A stretch of 64,000 nt of DNA from Owenia fusiformis (lineage: Eukaryota; Annelida; Polychaeta; Sabellida; Oweniidae): contig CAIIXF020000008.1 of NCBI GenBank assembly GCA_903813345.2, positions 38,132,867 to 38,196,866 on the forward strand. The letters run 5' to 3'. The position numbers were made by a program, and so were the translations under genes. The notes beneath the pieces were generated by a model that did not search any database, was not told where the DNA came from, and saw nothing but the letters and a program-made list of their open reading frames with translations. Below, one piece after another: positions 34,079-44,842 of this stretch (the first letter of the stretch is position 1; each line of letters begins with the position of its first letter).

Positions 34079-34985
34079 TTATCCTACACTTAGTGTACTA
34101 AATGTATAATAACATGAAAAAATAAATTTGATATTTATTGGCAAAATGAATATCCAGAGGATATCGTAACGATATACTCCGGGCGGAGGATATCGTGATG
34201 ATATACTCCGGAAAACCCAATATGCGGAGGATATTGTGACGATATACTCCGCTTGTTGATTTCCCGCCAAATTGACTCTATTTGGCATGAAATTCATTTT
34301 ACAATGATATTATACATTCAGTACACTCCTTGGAAGTGTAGGATAATAAGAACATCCTATGATTTTTTTCAGAATATCATTTTAATCTACTTGGTGATAT
34401 TGATATATGCACTCGTTCGCTTCGCTCTCTCGTGCAAATATCAATATCACCTCGTAGATAAAAATGATATTCCTCAAAATCATAGGATATCCTATAAGTA
34501 TCCCATGGTTGCAAGGATATAGATCGAATATCACATGAAGATATATTTGATATGTGGATCAAGTTATAATATTTTAGCGAAAAATTCACAAACCATCGAA
34601 TATCACTTTTAAACTATCGAATATCACGTCTTAAAAAGTGATATTCGGTGGTTTGAAAAGTGATATTCCATGGTTTCGAATTTTTTCAAAAAAAATTTCT
34701 TTTTACATTTTTTAGTTATTTTCAAAAATATTTAGAAAAATTTCAACATTTTTTCACAATTATTTTTTCAAATTTTTTCTCGAATTATATTTTTCACATT
34801 TTTTCGCTGATGATGATTTCCCATGGGATAAATAAATTTTCTTTCAAAAATATCAATTATATCCACTCGGGGATACAAATATACTCACTCGCTGCGCTCA
34901 CTCATGAAAATATCAATATCCACTCATGGATCAAAATGATATTTTTTCAAAACCATAGGATATTCCTATATTATATCAATCCGGA
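34079..34985. repeat. Cluster of short hairpins at the centre of palindrome 3
   Basis: A 34079-34345 hairpin ('ttatcctacactt' against 'aagtgtaggataa') encloses three near-palindromic copies of a unit like 'ggaggatatcgtgacgatat' (34157-34252). Next come 34354-34488 ('atcctatgattttt' against 'aaaatcataggat') and 34588-34672 (around 'gtgatattcg'). Last is 34855-34985, with a 'cactcgctgcgctcactc' loop. No coding potential was found. Confidence 0.8.
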
Positions 34986-36705
34986 TGCTGAAGTCACTTA
35001 ATAAATAATAACTAGATGTAACTCCTAGTAAGCACTTCAAGTTTCAGTTCTAAATAAAATACAGTTTAGTTAAAAAATTGTTAAGAATACATACATTTTT
35101 TCACAATCACAATTTCACCATTTCTGACTGTATTTTGCATATTTTTAGGTGTCAATGGTTCAATGATTATTTGATATAACCTCCTGAAACTACTCTCATA
35201 TATATTTGGTGGTACAGTGATATGGAATCCTGTCTTTTGGGGTCTCACGGAATTCTTAATTGCACTTGCTACACTGCTTCTCCCATTTTTAGATGCTAAT
35301 AAATCTCTACACTTACTATGACCTTAAGTCTACTCATATGTATTATTGGTATTACTAATTAGAGGCAGAATCAGAAATTAGGGTAAATAAAAGTAAAATT
35401 TAAGAGATAAATTGTTCTGAATAGTGCATTTTGTCACATTTTTTCGCGATATCTGACTGCATTTTGTGTCTTTTGGGTCTTTTTAAGAGTCCATGCAGAT
35501 ATGAATACTTGATCTAGAGCTCTGAAATTTTCAATACCAGAATTTGGTAGCACTATGTCTTGATATCCTGTGTTTGGACTCAAATCAAATCACAGTTGTT
35601 GAGAAAAAAATTCATAAGTAGCAGTTTTTTTTCAAAATTAGTTGAAACGGCACTCACGACAGCTTTCCTCATTTTTGAAAGCTGATAGATCGGCAAGCAT
35701 TTACACCATGATCTTGAATCTGGGCATTCATATTCTTAATGGCACTATCTCATTGCCCAGATATTGTGGAAACATTGTGACTTATATTCCATGTGATAGT
35801 AAGCACTGAAAATGGACTTGTTGCATTGTGGCGGACCCCATACAAAACAAACATAGGGGTAGGGGGGGGGGGGGGTTAAACGTTGATCAGTTCTGCTATT
35901 TTTTGTGGCTATTGGTCATATAGTAGATCATTTTGTCAAAAGGTAAGGGTGATCCGAGAAAAAGTTTGCAAATTGAAACAGCCTATTAGATTTCATTATG
36001 ATACATTGTACAAAATTGAAATTGTATATATAAAATATGTAGAGTCCTATATTTTAATAATAAATCAATTACATTGTCAAGTAACAAGTGAAGATGTTTT
36101 ATATGCATTGATTTGCTTTCTATCAATACAAGTTTTTAATTGTATGCTGCAAAATGATAACATTGACCACGCCCACTTTCCAGGGGTAGGGTACTATAAA
36201 GTCATATTAAAAATCATAAACAGTACATTATCATTATCATAATTGTATTACAATATCAAACAAAGCTTGAATTAGTTTTTAGAAAACAATTTTGAGCTAT
36301 TTAAGCTGCCATCTTTTGCTGGAAGCTACAAATATAAGATACGTGAGACTTAAAAATGACTAAAATTGCGTATTTTTTCCTATTAATTGCAATATTTCTG
36401 AGACTAATACAGATATCGGCCTATAACTTTAGGATATTATTCATCTTTGGACTAGTAATGTGTGCTGTAGAAAGCAGAACAATAGCAACTATATCCTTTA
36501 TGTTATGAAATAGTCTTATAGTACCCCCTGAAATCGCAGGAATTGAAGTCCAATTCGGCCGTGAAAATTGTTTTTACCACTTTAAAGGCCATCACCTTAT
36601 ATTTTCTTACACCTACTAGGTTAGTCTAACATACTGCATTGCCAAAAGTTACTTCTTGCAAACTTCCGGCATAACTGTGCCAGCATCTGATACAAAAGTA
36701 TTTAA

Positions 36706-37132
36706 TCTTACCTTAGACACGTAAAACGCTTGGTAATTGAAGAAATATAAGCATGCCGCTTGAATTTTAAAATTTTTTCATTTTGCCATGCCAAGGTCAC
36801 TTCCGGGTTAAACTGAGTCTAGATGTAAAACTATATCAAACGAAATCATAAGTACTTGTTACACGAAGATTCAGTTGAAAGGGAAGCAGTGTCGTTAAGA
36901 AGGGAAGCTATTTGGAAAAGTTATTGTTTCAAAATGATAAAAGTAATAAGTATGAGAGAACGGCTTTGGAATCGATCTCTGTGTAATAAATAATTACGAT
37001 TCCGTTTCGTTTCATGTTTCACATTTAGACTACCGGAAACAACATTCAGCAACATGGCGGGCGATAATGAAAATATAATTCAATTGATTATATTTCGTCA
37101 ATTATCAAGCGTTTTACATGTCTAAGGTAAGA
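36706..37132. mobile_element. 427-bp TIR element in the right arm of palindrome 3
   Basis: Ends TCTTACCTTAGACACGTAAA and the inverse ending GTCTAAGGTAAGA, with TTTAA on both sides (36701-36705 and 37133-37137). The left arm of palindrome 3 continues through the same site without it, so it inserted after the palindrome formed. TTAA-type flanks suggest a piggyBac-like target, but no transposase is present. Confidence 0.75.
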
Positions 37133-37361
37133 TTTAACACTTTGATGTTGGAGCTAAATAATTACTCGATAATTTGTGTGACTTTGGTTAGTATGGTAAC
37201 TATGGTTACCAAGACAGGCCAGAAAAGCGTTTACCGCAATTTGTCAGCTATAATATCTACGACCGTATATGCTAAGAAAATGATAAAAAATAAATAGCCA
37301 AATAGGAACAAGGAATATCGAAGAACAGCATACAACGGTCGGATTTATATGACTAGGTGGA

Positions 37362-37860
37362 CCCGGCAGTAGAGCCCTTGAAATACTGAAGGTTGTTCAG
37401 ACAGCGAAGCCTCTGGTATTAGCAATAGACTATCTGATCTACATTTCAAAACAATATCTAACAAACTAAGTTTGTAAGCTACTTGGGGCTCCAGTTGAGT
37501 TGACGTTGATGAGTGAACTGAATGAAAAAAATCAATAAATCTAATTATTATTAAACATATTTTAGGTTTTTACCTATCCATAGAAACCGATTCATTGTTT
37601 TCCCTGATAATTCGTCTTTCTTCATGTTTCATTTTACTTCTTATAACTTTCTCCGTGTCGATAAAAACACGATAATCGGGGATAAACGTGGACAAAATTC
37701 ATCGACCGGAAATACCTCCAATGTAAATAACAGGAGCGGGGTTAATAAAATTAAGCATTTTGATTGATTAATATTTTAATGACCCACCACAAATAGCTTA
37801 TCAGTGCTTCATAGTCAATAAATAAATAATATGCCAGACGGATTAATACATGTAATAGAC
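37362..37860. other. Stretch between palindrome 3 and the truncated LINE
   Basis: No repeat or gene recognised apart from the target duplication of the following LINE at its right border. Confidence 0.4.
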
Positions 37861-40251
37861 ATATCTCATATCCAGTTCCTAAGTTAGATAAATCTGACTC
37901 TGATTTTTGTGATGGCTTGATTACTAATGAAGATTGTATATTTGCCTTAAAAACAATGAAAAACAATTCTAGCCCAGGTCTGGATGGTTTAACTGCAGCA
38001 TTTTATAAAGTGTTTTGGTCTAAAATATGTGTTTTTGTAACTCTGTCACTGAATGATGGATACAATAAGGGTTTTTTATCTTGTACCCAGCGCGAAGGTC
38101 TTATAACTTTACTCCCTAAGAAAAACTTGCCTCGAAATGTTCTAAAAAACTGGAGACCCCTCACTTTAACAAATGTTGATTACAAGATAGCAGCCAAGGT
38201 GTTAGCCAATAGGTTAAAAGTTGTTGTGGCGAAAATTGTACATGAAGATCAATGTGGATACATTCCCCAAAGATCGAGTAGCCTAATATTGAGAACTATT
38301 GATGATGTAATAAATTATCTTGATGATGAGCAAGAGCATGGTATTCTTTTGGCAATAGATTGCATTAAAGCGTACGATAGTATTTCTAAAGAATTCATGT
38401 ATGATTCCCTATCAATTTTTGGATTTGGGCAATCCTTTATACAATGGACCAAAACTTTAAACAATAATTGTATTAGTTACATTAATTACAATGGTTGGTT
38501 AAGTGGTGAAATTTTATTAGAGCGAGGTATAAAGCAGGGGTGCCCCCTATCTCCGCTCCTGTATATTATAGCGGCAGAGCTTTTTTCTTGCAAAGTAAGG
38601 CATGATAAAAACATTAATGGGGTACGCTTGCCACATGATGAGGTCAAAATTCTGCAATATGCAGATGACACCACCATTTTTGTAAGAGATGTCAACTCCT
38701 TCAAGAGCGTCTTGAATCTTGTTGATGAATTTTCGCTTATATCAGGTTTAAAGATGAACAAAGATAAAACTGAGGCACTATGGCTAGGTAAATGGAAGTT
38801 CAACAATTATACAATAGGAAATGTAAAATGGAAATTATTTCCAAGTAACAATGTTAAAATTTTAGGTATTTTGTATAGCACTACTCAAAAAGTTACAGAA
38901 ATAAGAGAGAATTTAGAACCACGATTTGCTAGATGTGAACTCATAATGAAAATGTGGTCCATGAGAAACTTAACAATGTATGGTAGGGTCACATTGGTAA
39001 AAGCCCTGCTAGCATCACAGTTTTTATATTTAATGCAGAGTTTTATTCTCTCTGACACTATGTTAAAAAGAATAAACACATTGTTTTTTAAATTCATCTG
39101 GGCTAAAGGCAAATACAAGGAAGAAGAGTTGAAGTATATACCTGAAAAAGTAAAGCGCAACGTACTGGTTCAAAATTATGACAAAGGTGGCTTAAAAATG
39201 TTAAATATGTTTGACATGCAGATTGCTTTCATTTTTAAGTGGATAAAATTGTTGTTTGTACCGGGAAAGGGACACTGGAGGTGTCTGCCTACATATTATT
39301 GTAACATCTATGCATGTAATTTAACTATTTTTAATTGTAACGGTGACATTAACAATTCTGAACTGCCAGAATTCTACGACAAAATGCTAGGATGCTGGCA
39401 GAAGTACAAAGCTCAAGCTAACATTGATAATTCAATTCTTTGGAACAATAATCTTATCAAAATAAGTGGAAAAACAGTTTGTTTTAAAAATTGGATTAAA
39501 AAGGGCATTAACTTTTTAAAAGACATCTGTATTAATAATGAAATAATGCCATATGAACAATTGTCTCATATCATTGGAAAAAATGCAACAACCCTAATTC
39601 AGTACATAGGCTTAAAAGCCAATATTAGCAAAAAGATTATTGTTGAAAATATCAATATTAATGAAGTTAAAATGAATTTTATGGGTAAAGACATTATACA
39701 ATGTACCAGTTCAGATTTTAGAAATGAATTTGTTAAACGCAGAAATGTGGATGTTTTAATGAATAATGTAAAAATTGATAAAAGCTCTTGGTTACGAGCT
39801 CATAATTGTACCAATGAAAATGTGCTCCGTATTTTACATTGGAAATCACTTCACAATATTTATCCTTGTAATTCGGTCCTGTTCAAGTTAAAAATTAAAA
39901 AGTCTCCTTTATGTGACCATTGTGGAGTAAATGACACTATTGTACATCATTTTATTAAATGTAATAAAGTCAAAGATATTTGGAATAATTTCAATTTGAC
40001 AGATGAACAAATTTTAGGTCTTCAAACATGTTCAAATTATAAAGATGTTCTCATTGCCAGAAAAACAATCCAAATTTTCAACTACCACAACTATTTAGGC
40101 AATATAAAAAGTGAGTTTCATAAACAAAAGATATTAAATGTGTAGAAATGTATGTTTATTTTGTATGATTGATGTTAATGTATAATTGTAAGTTAATTTT
40201 AAAGGAAAATAAATGTTTTTAAAAAAAAAAAAAAAAAAAAATATCTCATAT
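37861..40251 (+). mobile_element. 5'-truncated L1/Tx1-like LINE with target duplication and poly(A)
   Basis: The element spans 37872-40240. It is flanked by a perfect ATATCTCATAT (37861-37871 and 40241-40251) and ends in 20 A residues, after AATAAA at 40208. This is the signature of target-primed reverse transcription. The 5' end starts inside the reverse transcriptase, so the endonuclease is lost and the copy cannot move by itself. Confidence 0.95.
37917..40145 (+). CDS. LINE reverse transcriptase, 5'-truncated but uninterrupted
   Basis: The frame is open from the element's 5' border (37872) to the TAG at 40143; the first in-frame start used here is 37917 (ATT or upstream read-through, so not a natural start). 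Reverse-transcriptase motifs in order: SSPGLDGLTAAFY, NWRPLTLTNVDYKIAAKVL, AIDCIKAYDSI (motif A), GIKQGCPLSPLLYIIAAE (motif B), LQYADDTTIF (motif C, YADD). The C-terminal part ends with CDHCGVNDTIVHHFIKC, a cysteine-histidine knuckle. The sequence type is L1/Tx1-like. No stop is visible over 740 codons, implying recent insertion. Confidence 0.9.
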   Translation: MITNEDCIFALKTMKNNSSPGLDGLTAAFYKVFWSKICVFVTLSLNDGYNKGFLSCTQREGLITLLPKKNLPRNVLKNWRPLTLTNVDYKIAAKVLANRLKVVVAKIVHEDQCGYIPQRSSSLILRTIDDVINYLDDEQEHGILLAIDCIKAYDSISKEFMYDSLSIFGFGQSFIQWTKTLNNNCISYINYNGWLSGEILLERGIKQGCPLSPLLYIIAAELFSCKVRHDKNINGVRLPHDEVKILQYADDTTIFVRDVNSFKSVLNLVDEFSLISGLKMNKDKTEALWLGKWKFNNYTIGNVKWKLFPSNNVKILGILYSTTQKVTEIRENLEPRFARCELIMKMWSMRNLTMYGRVTLVKALLASQFLYLMQSFILSDTMLKRINTLFFKFIWAKGKYKEEELKYIPEKVKRNVLVQNYDKGGLKMLNMFDMQIAFIFKWIKLLFVPGKGHWRCLPTYYCNIYACNLTIFNCNGDINNSELPEFYDKMLGCWQKYKAQANIDNSILWNNNLIKISGKTVCFKNWIKKGINFLKDICINNEIMPYEQLSHIIGKNATTLIQYIGLKANISKKIIVENININEVKMNFMGKDIIQCTSSDFRNEFVKRRNVDVLMNNVKIDKSSWLRAHNCTNENVLRILHWKSLHNIYPCNSVLFKLKIKKSPLCDHCGVNDTIVHHFIKCNKVKDIWNNFNLTDEQILGLQTCSNYKDVLIARKTIQIFNYHNYLGNIKSEFHKQKILNV

Positions 40252-40564
40252 GCTGCTTGGGAACCACACTAACCTCATTCATGTTTCAAGCTTCGCTTTT
40301 ATACAATCATTATTTCCCCCATCCTCTCATCATCCAACAGTATAACCAGGCCCAGGGAAAAGAAATGACTGTTACATAGTTCTGGACTCCTGTCCTGGGG
40401 TCATACAATAATTCAGTGCTGTGACAAGGCTTCAAAAATAAGTCGCCACTTTTTGGATATGACATTAAACAAAACGCTTTATACTTTGGACAACAGTATA
40501 TGTATCTTTAATAATGTTGCTCTTTGTGCTTCTGTGTTATACAGTGGTAGGTAGTATTCAGGAT

Positions 40565-40646
40565 ATACAGTTTGTCCATAAAGTCTCTTAACACTTTAAA
40601 TATACTTTGTATTTCAATTGTAAATAGACTTTAAGTACACCCTGTA
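40565..40646. mobile_element. Miniature TIR element, ACAGTTTGTCCATAAAG type
   Basis: About 82 bp bounded by 'tacagtttgtccataaagt' and the inverse of 'gactttaagtacaccctgta'. Related to 15469-15532. Confidence 0.55.
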
Positions 40647-41178
40647 CATTCATATGGGTACAGTTTAACCTGACAAAGACAAAATGTTGCTGATGGATAT
40701 ATAAATATTTATTACTTTATACATGTGTATCAATGAATGTACAACCCATACATTTCTATAACACAAGGTAATTGTCTATGGGAACAGTAATTAAATTAAA
40801 ATCCCCGGGAAATATGGCCATATTAATCAATTACTACTATCTGCCTACCATGTATGCACAAGCCTTGCCCAAGTCGGTATTTTTTTACTTATCTGATCTT
40901 GAATTATTACCAATAGAAATCAATATAAGTAAAAGAGACCGACTTGGGCAAGGCTATGTATACACTGACAAAGCCAAATATATATGTAAGGCAGTCTTAC
41001 CAAAAATTTAACATCTTATGGAGTTAGTTAATCGTGCCATATCAACTGGTGCGATTACAGATGGAAAATACATCATTCATTCACTTTACATGGAATTTTG
41101 ACAAAGACAATTTTTACAAATGAGATGAGCATTTTTAACAATCCATCAACACTTGAAGTACTTCCCAAGCTGTGTATT

Positions 41179-41243
41179 ATACTGGGTGGCCAAAAAGTAG
41201 GTTTTGTTGAATAACTATCAACCTACTTTTGGGTCATCCTGTA
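41179..41243. repeat. Short hairpin with mariner-like ends
   Basis: 'actgggtggccaaaaagtag' is inverted at 'ctacttttgggtcatcctgt' across a loop of about 20 bases. Possibly a two-ended remnant of the same miniature family. Confidence 0.6.
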
Positions 41244-43847
41244 TTTTCCTCAGAGACATGTTCACAGTTAAAACATGTTAGGACAAGAATATTTTTTGAC
41301 ACCCTTTGATCATCCCCATATATGTACAATAGCTAAAGTTCTAATATATACAATGTGCCACACCTTTATACATTATTGTAAAGAATAATTTTAATAATCG
41401 TCATGAAATGTGAAATTATTACAAAAATTCACTCCATTCTAAATGTGGAGATGTCTACTTTTTGAAATATGTATGATACATACTGTCAATATAAGCTTGT
41501 TGAATTCACTAAGGGTTTCAACTGAAAATCAAATTGGATATTTCTGTATTTTCCAACATGTTAAATCATGAAAGCCCTTTAGTGAAAACAAAATGCCAGA
41601 AAACATTTTTCATATGAATGAGAAATTTAATCAAATTGACATTTTTACACAAAAATAATTTATTGGGATGTTAAACTAAAAAAAAGATGTCCACTATTTA
41701 AGCACAAGAAACATCAAAGGTCTGATTTTGTTGTAATAATATCCTAGGTTCCTAACCCTAGTAGGACAACTGACAATTGTTAAACTACTTTCAGAAAGTG
41801 ATGTCAGTTTTCAACACTTTCACATTCATTTGATGCATAATACTTGACCTAGATACAGAACTTTATACTTATCAATTAAACATGGAATTTGATATTAAAT
41901 AAAATATAAATAATTTCAGGCAAACTATGCAGTTCTGCATGGGTAAATTTAAAGTAAGGCTTACTTGTAAGTATTTTCAATAAAAGGCCTATCTTGTTTG
42001 AAAATTGAATTGGAAAATTTCCTATAATTATTTTGGGTACTATTTTAATACACTTTATATTGCAAAATATGGTATGCAAAAAGGTGAAGATGTTTTCATA
42101 CACCAAATAATAAAAATGACTTCCCTCAAAATAAGAGCCTGTGGGCAATATTTTGAAAATTATTTAAATAAATAATTTTACAAGAAAAGTTAGTATTAAC
42201 ACTTGTTGACTAATGATTCAATTTCAGGTTGATTCCTGATCAAGGATAATGAAGAATGTATTTGCCAAATTGCTACAAATGACTGGTTTGCAATCAATTT
42301 GATAGTATTGCAATCAATATGATAGCAATTAAAACGATTGCAATCAACAACTTACAAGGGCTCTCTTTCATGATCAAGAAACAACAGACTAATACTATAT
42401 ATACAAAAAGAATATGACATTTACAATCTAAATAAATTGTAAAGTAAGACTGAATGAATAAGACACAAGTTAAAAAGAATGATCTAAAACAAAACTATGG
42501 CTCAGCTATTTCAATGCAAGTCATACTGTATATTCACATTGGAATGAATAACAGTTTTATTTTACATATTAGTTTATACATGATTAACAAAACATCTTAA
42601 CATTAAGAAAAAATATCAATATTTCAAATCCGTAACTAATTAGATTGAACCTCTCCCTCCCTAGAAAAATGTAATTGATAATTGATGAATCAAATTAAAA
42701 TCACTTTCTTATTAGTTCGATGTTTGCAAACAAGACAATGAACAGGCTTTTATCTCTTTTTCAAAATATATTCAATTACATTTGTATTTGTATACACTGA
42801 CCAAATCCCGAATTCTAAAATGATACGTAAAGTCACAATAACTAGAACGATTGACTCACTGGTCTCATTGAGTATGTATAACCACTTAATTTCAGTGAAA
42901 GTGAAAATAGTTTTTTCTGGTTTGTTTATCATATTAGAATTGTAACAAATATCTATGAAATCTATGATTTATGGCAAATATATGACCTTGGATTTTATTC
43001 TGGCCATTGCCAAAGATCCCAATCACTACGTGACTTCGGTTTTGAATAGAATAAAATTCTTGATCATATATTGTGCCATAAATCATATAACCTCTCTTTT
43101 TATTCGTTAAATAAACTATTTTATGGTTACAATATAGAGAGAATAAAAAAAAATCAGTCTTGTCCTCGATTTTAAACATATGATCATAACATATCAAAGA
43201 CGTAACATTTATAAAATCTATGTTCATTTCAAACCTAAATATTAAATTCTGTGCAGGAAAATCCTGGATTGAATTCTCTTTAAGCTCTAATTACAGCTTG
43301 TCTTCGATCAAAACCATTGTATGATTTAGAATACAAGATCTACTGGACACAAAAGGACCTTTACAATAATACTAGAATCTTCATACACATTAATACAGAA
43401 TATACATTTTTTCAAATCATGGAATAAGATAGCACCTTTATTCCTAAAAACTCTACACACAGGAAACCTTTCCCCATTGGACAATCACATTTTAATCCCC
43501 AACACGCAAACTATGGGTTCAACGTCATTTCAAGCAAGTATACCATAAATGCACCAGATTTAATTTAGTGACTCATCAACTCTGTAATATATAGACCACT
43601 AATTTAAATCTTGTATGAATTTAATGCATAAAAATAAGATCCTGAATACCTCAAAAATAATTTAATTCTCTTTGGTGAATAAATTCAATGAAAAGTATTT
43701 ACAGTATCTAAATAAATAGTGGTTCATCCACAAAAAATGTCTGAGTGGACATGTTTTTGAATAAAAAAAGAGTCAAAAAGCGTGAAATTACTAATTAGCA
43801 ATAATTCAAGTAAAAAATGTATAGCTACACCCCCAAAATGCAATCTG

Positions 43848-44011
43848 ATTTTCGACGCCGTTTCGGTGCCAAATTTCGGTGCCATTTCGGCACCAAATGG
43901 ACTGACTAGTCCGGTAGCAAATTTTGGTGTCAAAAGGTTTCGGTGCTGGAGCGGTGTCGAAACGGTGCCGGAACAGTGCCGAATTTTTTTGATGCCGAAA
44001 CGGCGCCGAAT
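43848..44011. repeat. GC-richer patch of TTCGGTGCC repeats
   Basis: About ten direct and inverted occurrences of 'ttcggtgcc' and variants ('ggcaccaaa', 'gtgccgaa', 'cggcgccgaa') over 160 bp, in otherwise AT-rich DNA. Looks like a degraded simple repeat or the core of a small element; no coding role is supported. Confidence 0.6.
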
Positions 44012-44842
44012 TATATTGGCTGTGTAATATTCTATGTTATATAGAAATGCCAAATGCCAAATCAGACAGTTCATTCAAATCTTACAGAAAGAAAGAATGA
44101 AAAAGACATTACCTTCATGACATTTTTTCATTTCAAGAAAGCAGATCAAACAAATATTACATTACATTATACAAATATTGATTTCCCCTGCGCAACCCAT
44201 AAAGTAAAGCTATTTCCTGGACTCCTTGTCAAACCCTTGAACTAGTCCAAGCAAGTCCTGATACACGTAGCTCATATTCATTTAATAGCACAAATAGGTC
44301 AATTATGTCACCACCATAGTATAGTGAAGACCCCATGAGCCCAATGACCATGAGTCCAATGATACCGAACTTCAAATGATCCCCACTAAAAGAAACACCT
44401 CTCAAGTAGAACACTTTTCAACAAAGGTGTTCCATTTACACAGGTGTTCTGTAGTTATTTCCAAATTGTAAAACACCAGGTCTACTTTTCATTACATTTC
44501 TAAAACTCCTCCAAAAACAAACTGTTCTATTCGTCAGTATCCAAGAAAATCATGTAAACAACCAGAAGTTTTGAAACAGAAAAATAACTAAATTTTCTGC
44601 TTTTTAGGTCAGTTGTGGAAAGTAATTTGGCTTCTAGAATTTATCAATCTGGGAAAATTGTAGGAGCAAAAGATGACCCTTTAACAATGTCTTCAATGGA
44701 AGTCAGATAACCCTGATTTTCATCCTATGACACATGGGAGAATATCTTCCTGTGACACTCGAAGAAAATCTAATCACCACCACAAGAAATCCATGGCCAT
44801 TGCAGTTGAACTGCAGACTGTAGCCCAATGGTCCTATTCCCA

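Larger units (their letters stand above)
31986..37357. mobile_element. Large palindromic element 3, 5.4 kb, with TGGA flanks
   Basis: The termini CCTAGTCATATAAATC and GATTTATATGACTAGG are perfect inverses and both are flanked by TGGA (31982-31985 and 37358-37361). The left arm runs to about 33610 and the right arm from about 35190. Inside the arms is a roughly 390-bp unit repeated about twice ('aaagctgtcgtgagtgcag' versus 'aaagctgtagcaagtatg'). The centre (about 33700-35000) is made of shorter hairpins. No transposase frame is present. The right arm carries an extra 427-bp element (36706-37132) absent from the left arm. Confidence 0.85.
40252..44842. other. 3' flank or long 3' UTR of the TMEM87-type gene
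   Basis: AT-rich and without a gene. It contains two mini TIR elements and a GC-richer patch of 'ttcggtgcc'-type repeats at 43848-44011. Minus-strand transcripts of the TMEM87-type gene must end somewhere here. Several reverse-complement AATAAA signals occur (for example near 43434 and 42974), but none can be chosen by eye. Confidence 0.5.

Noticed and set aside
35883-36242. 119-codon frame in the right arm of palindrome 3
   Set aside because: The mirror region in the left arm does not keep the frame open, and no domain is seen.
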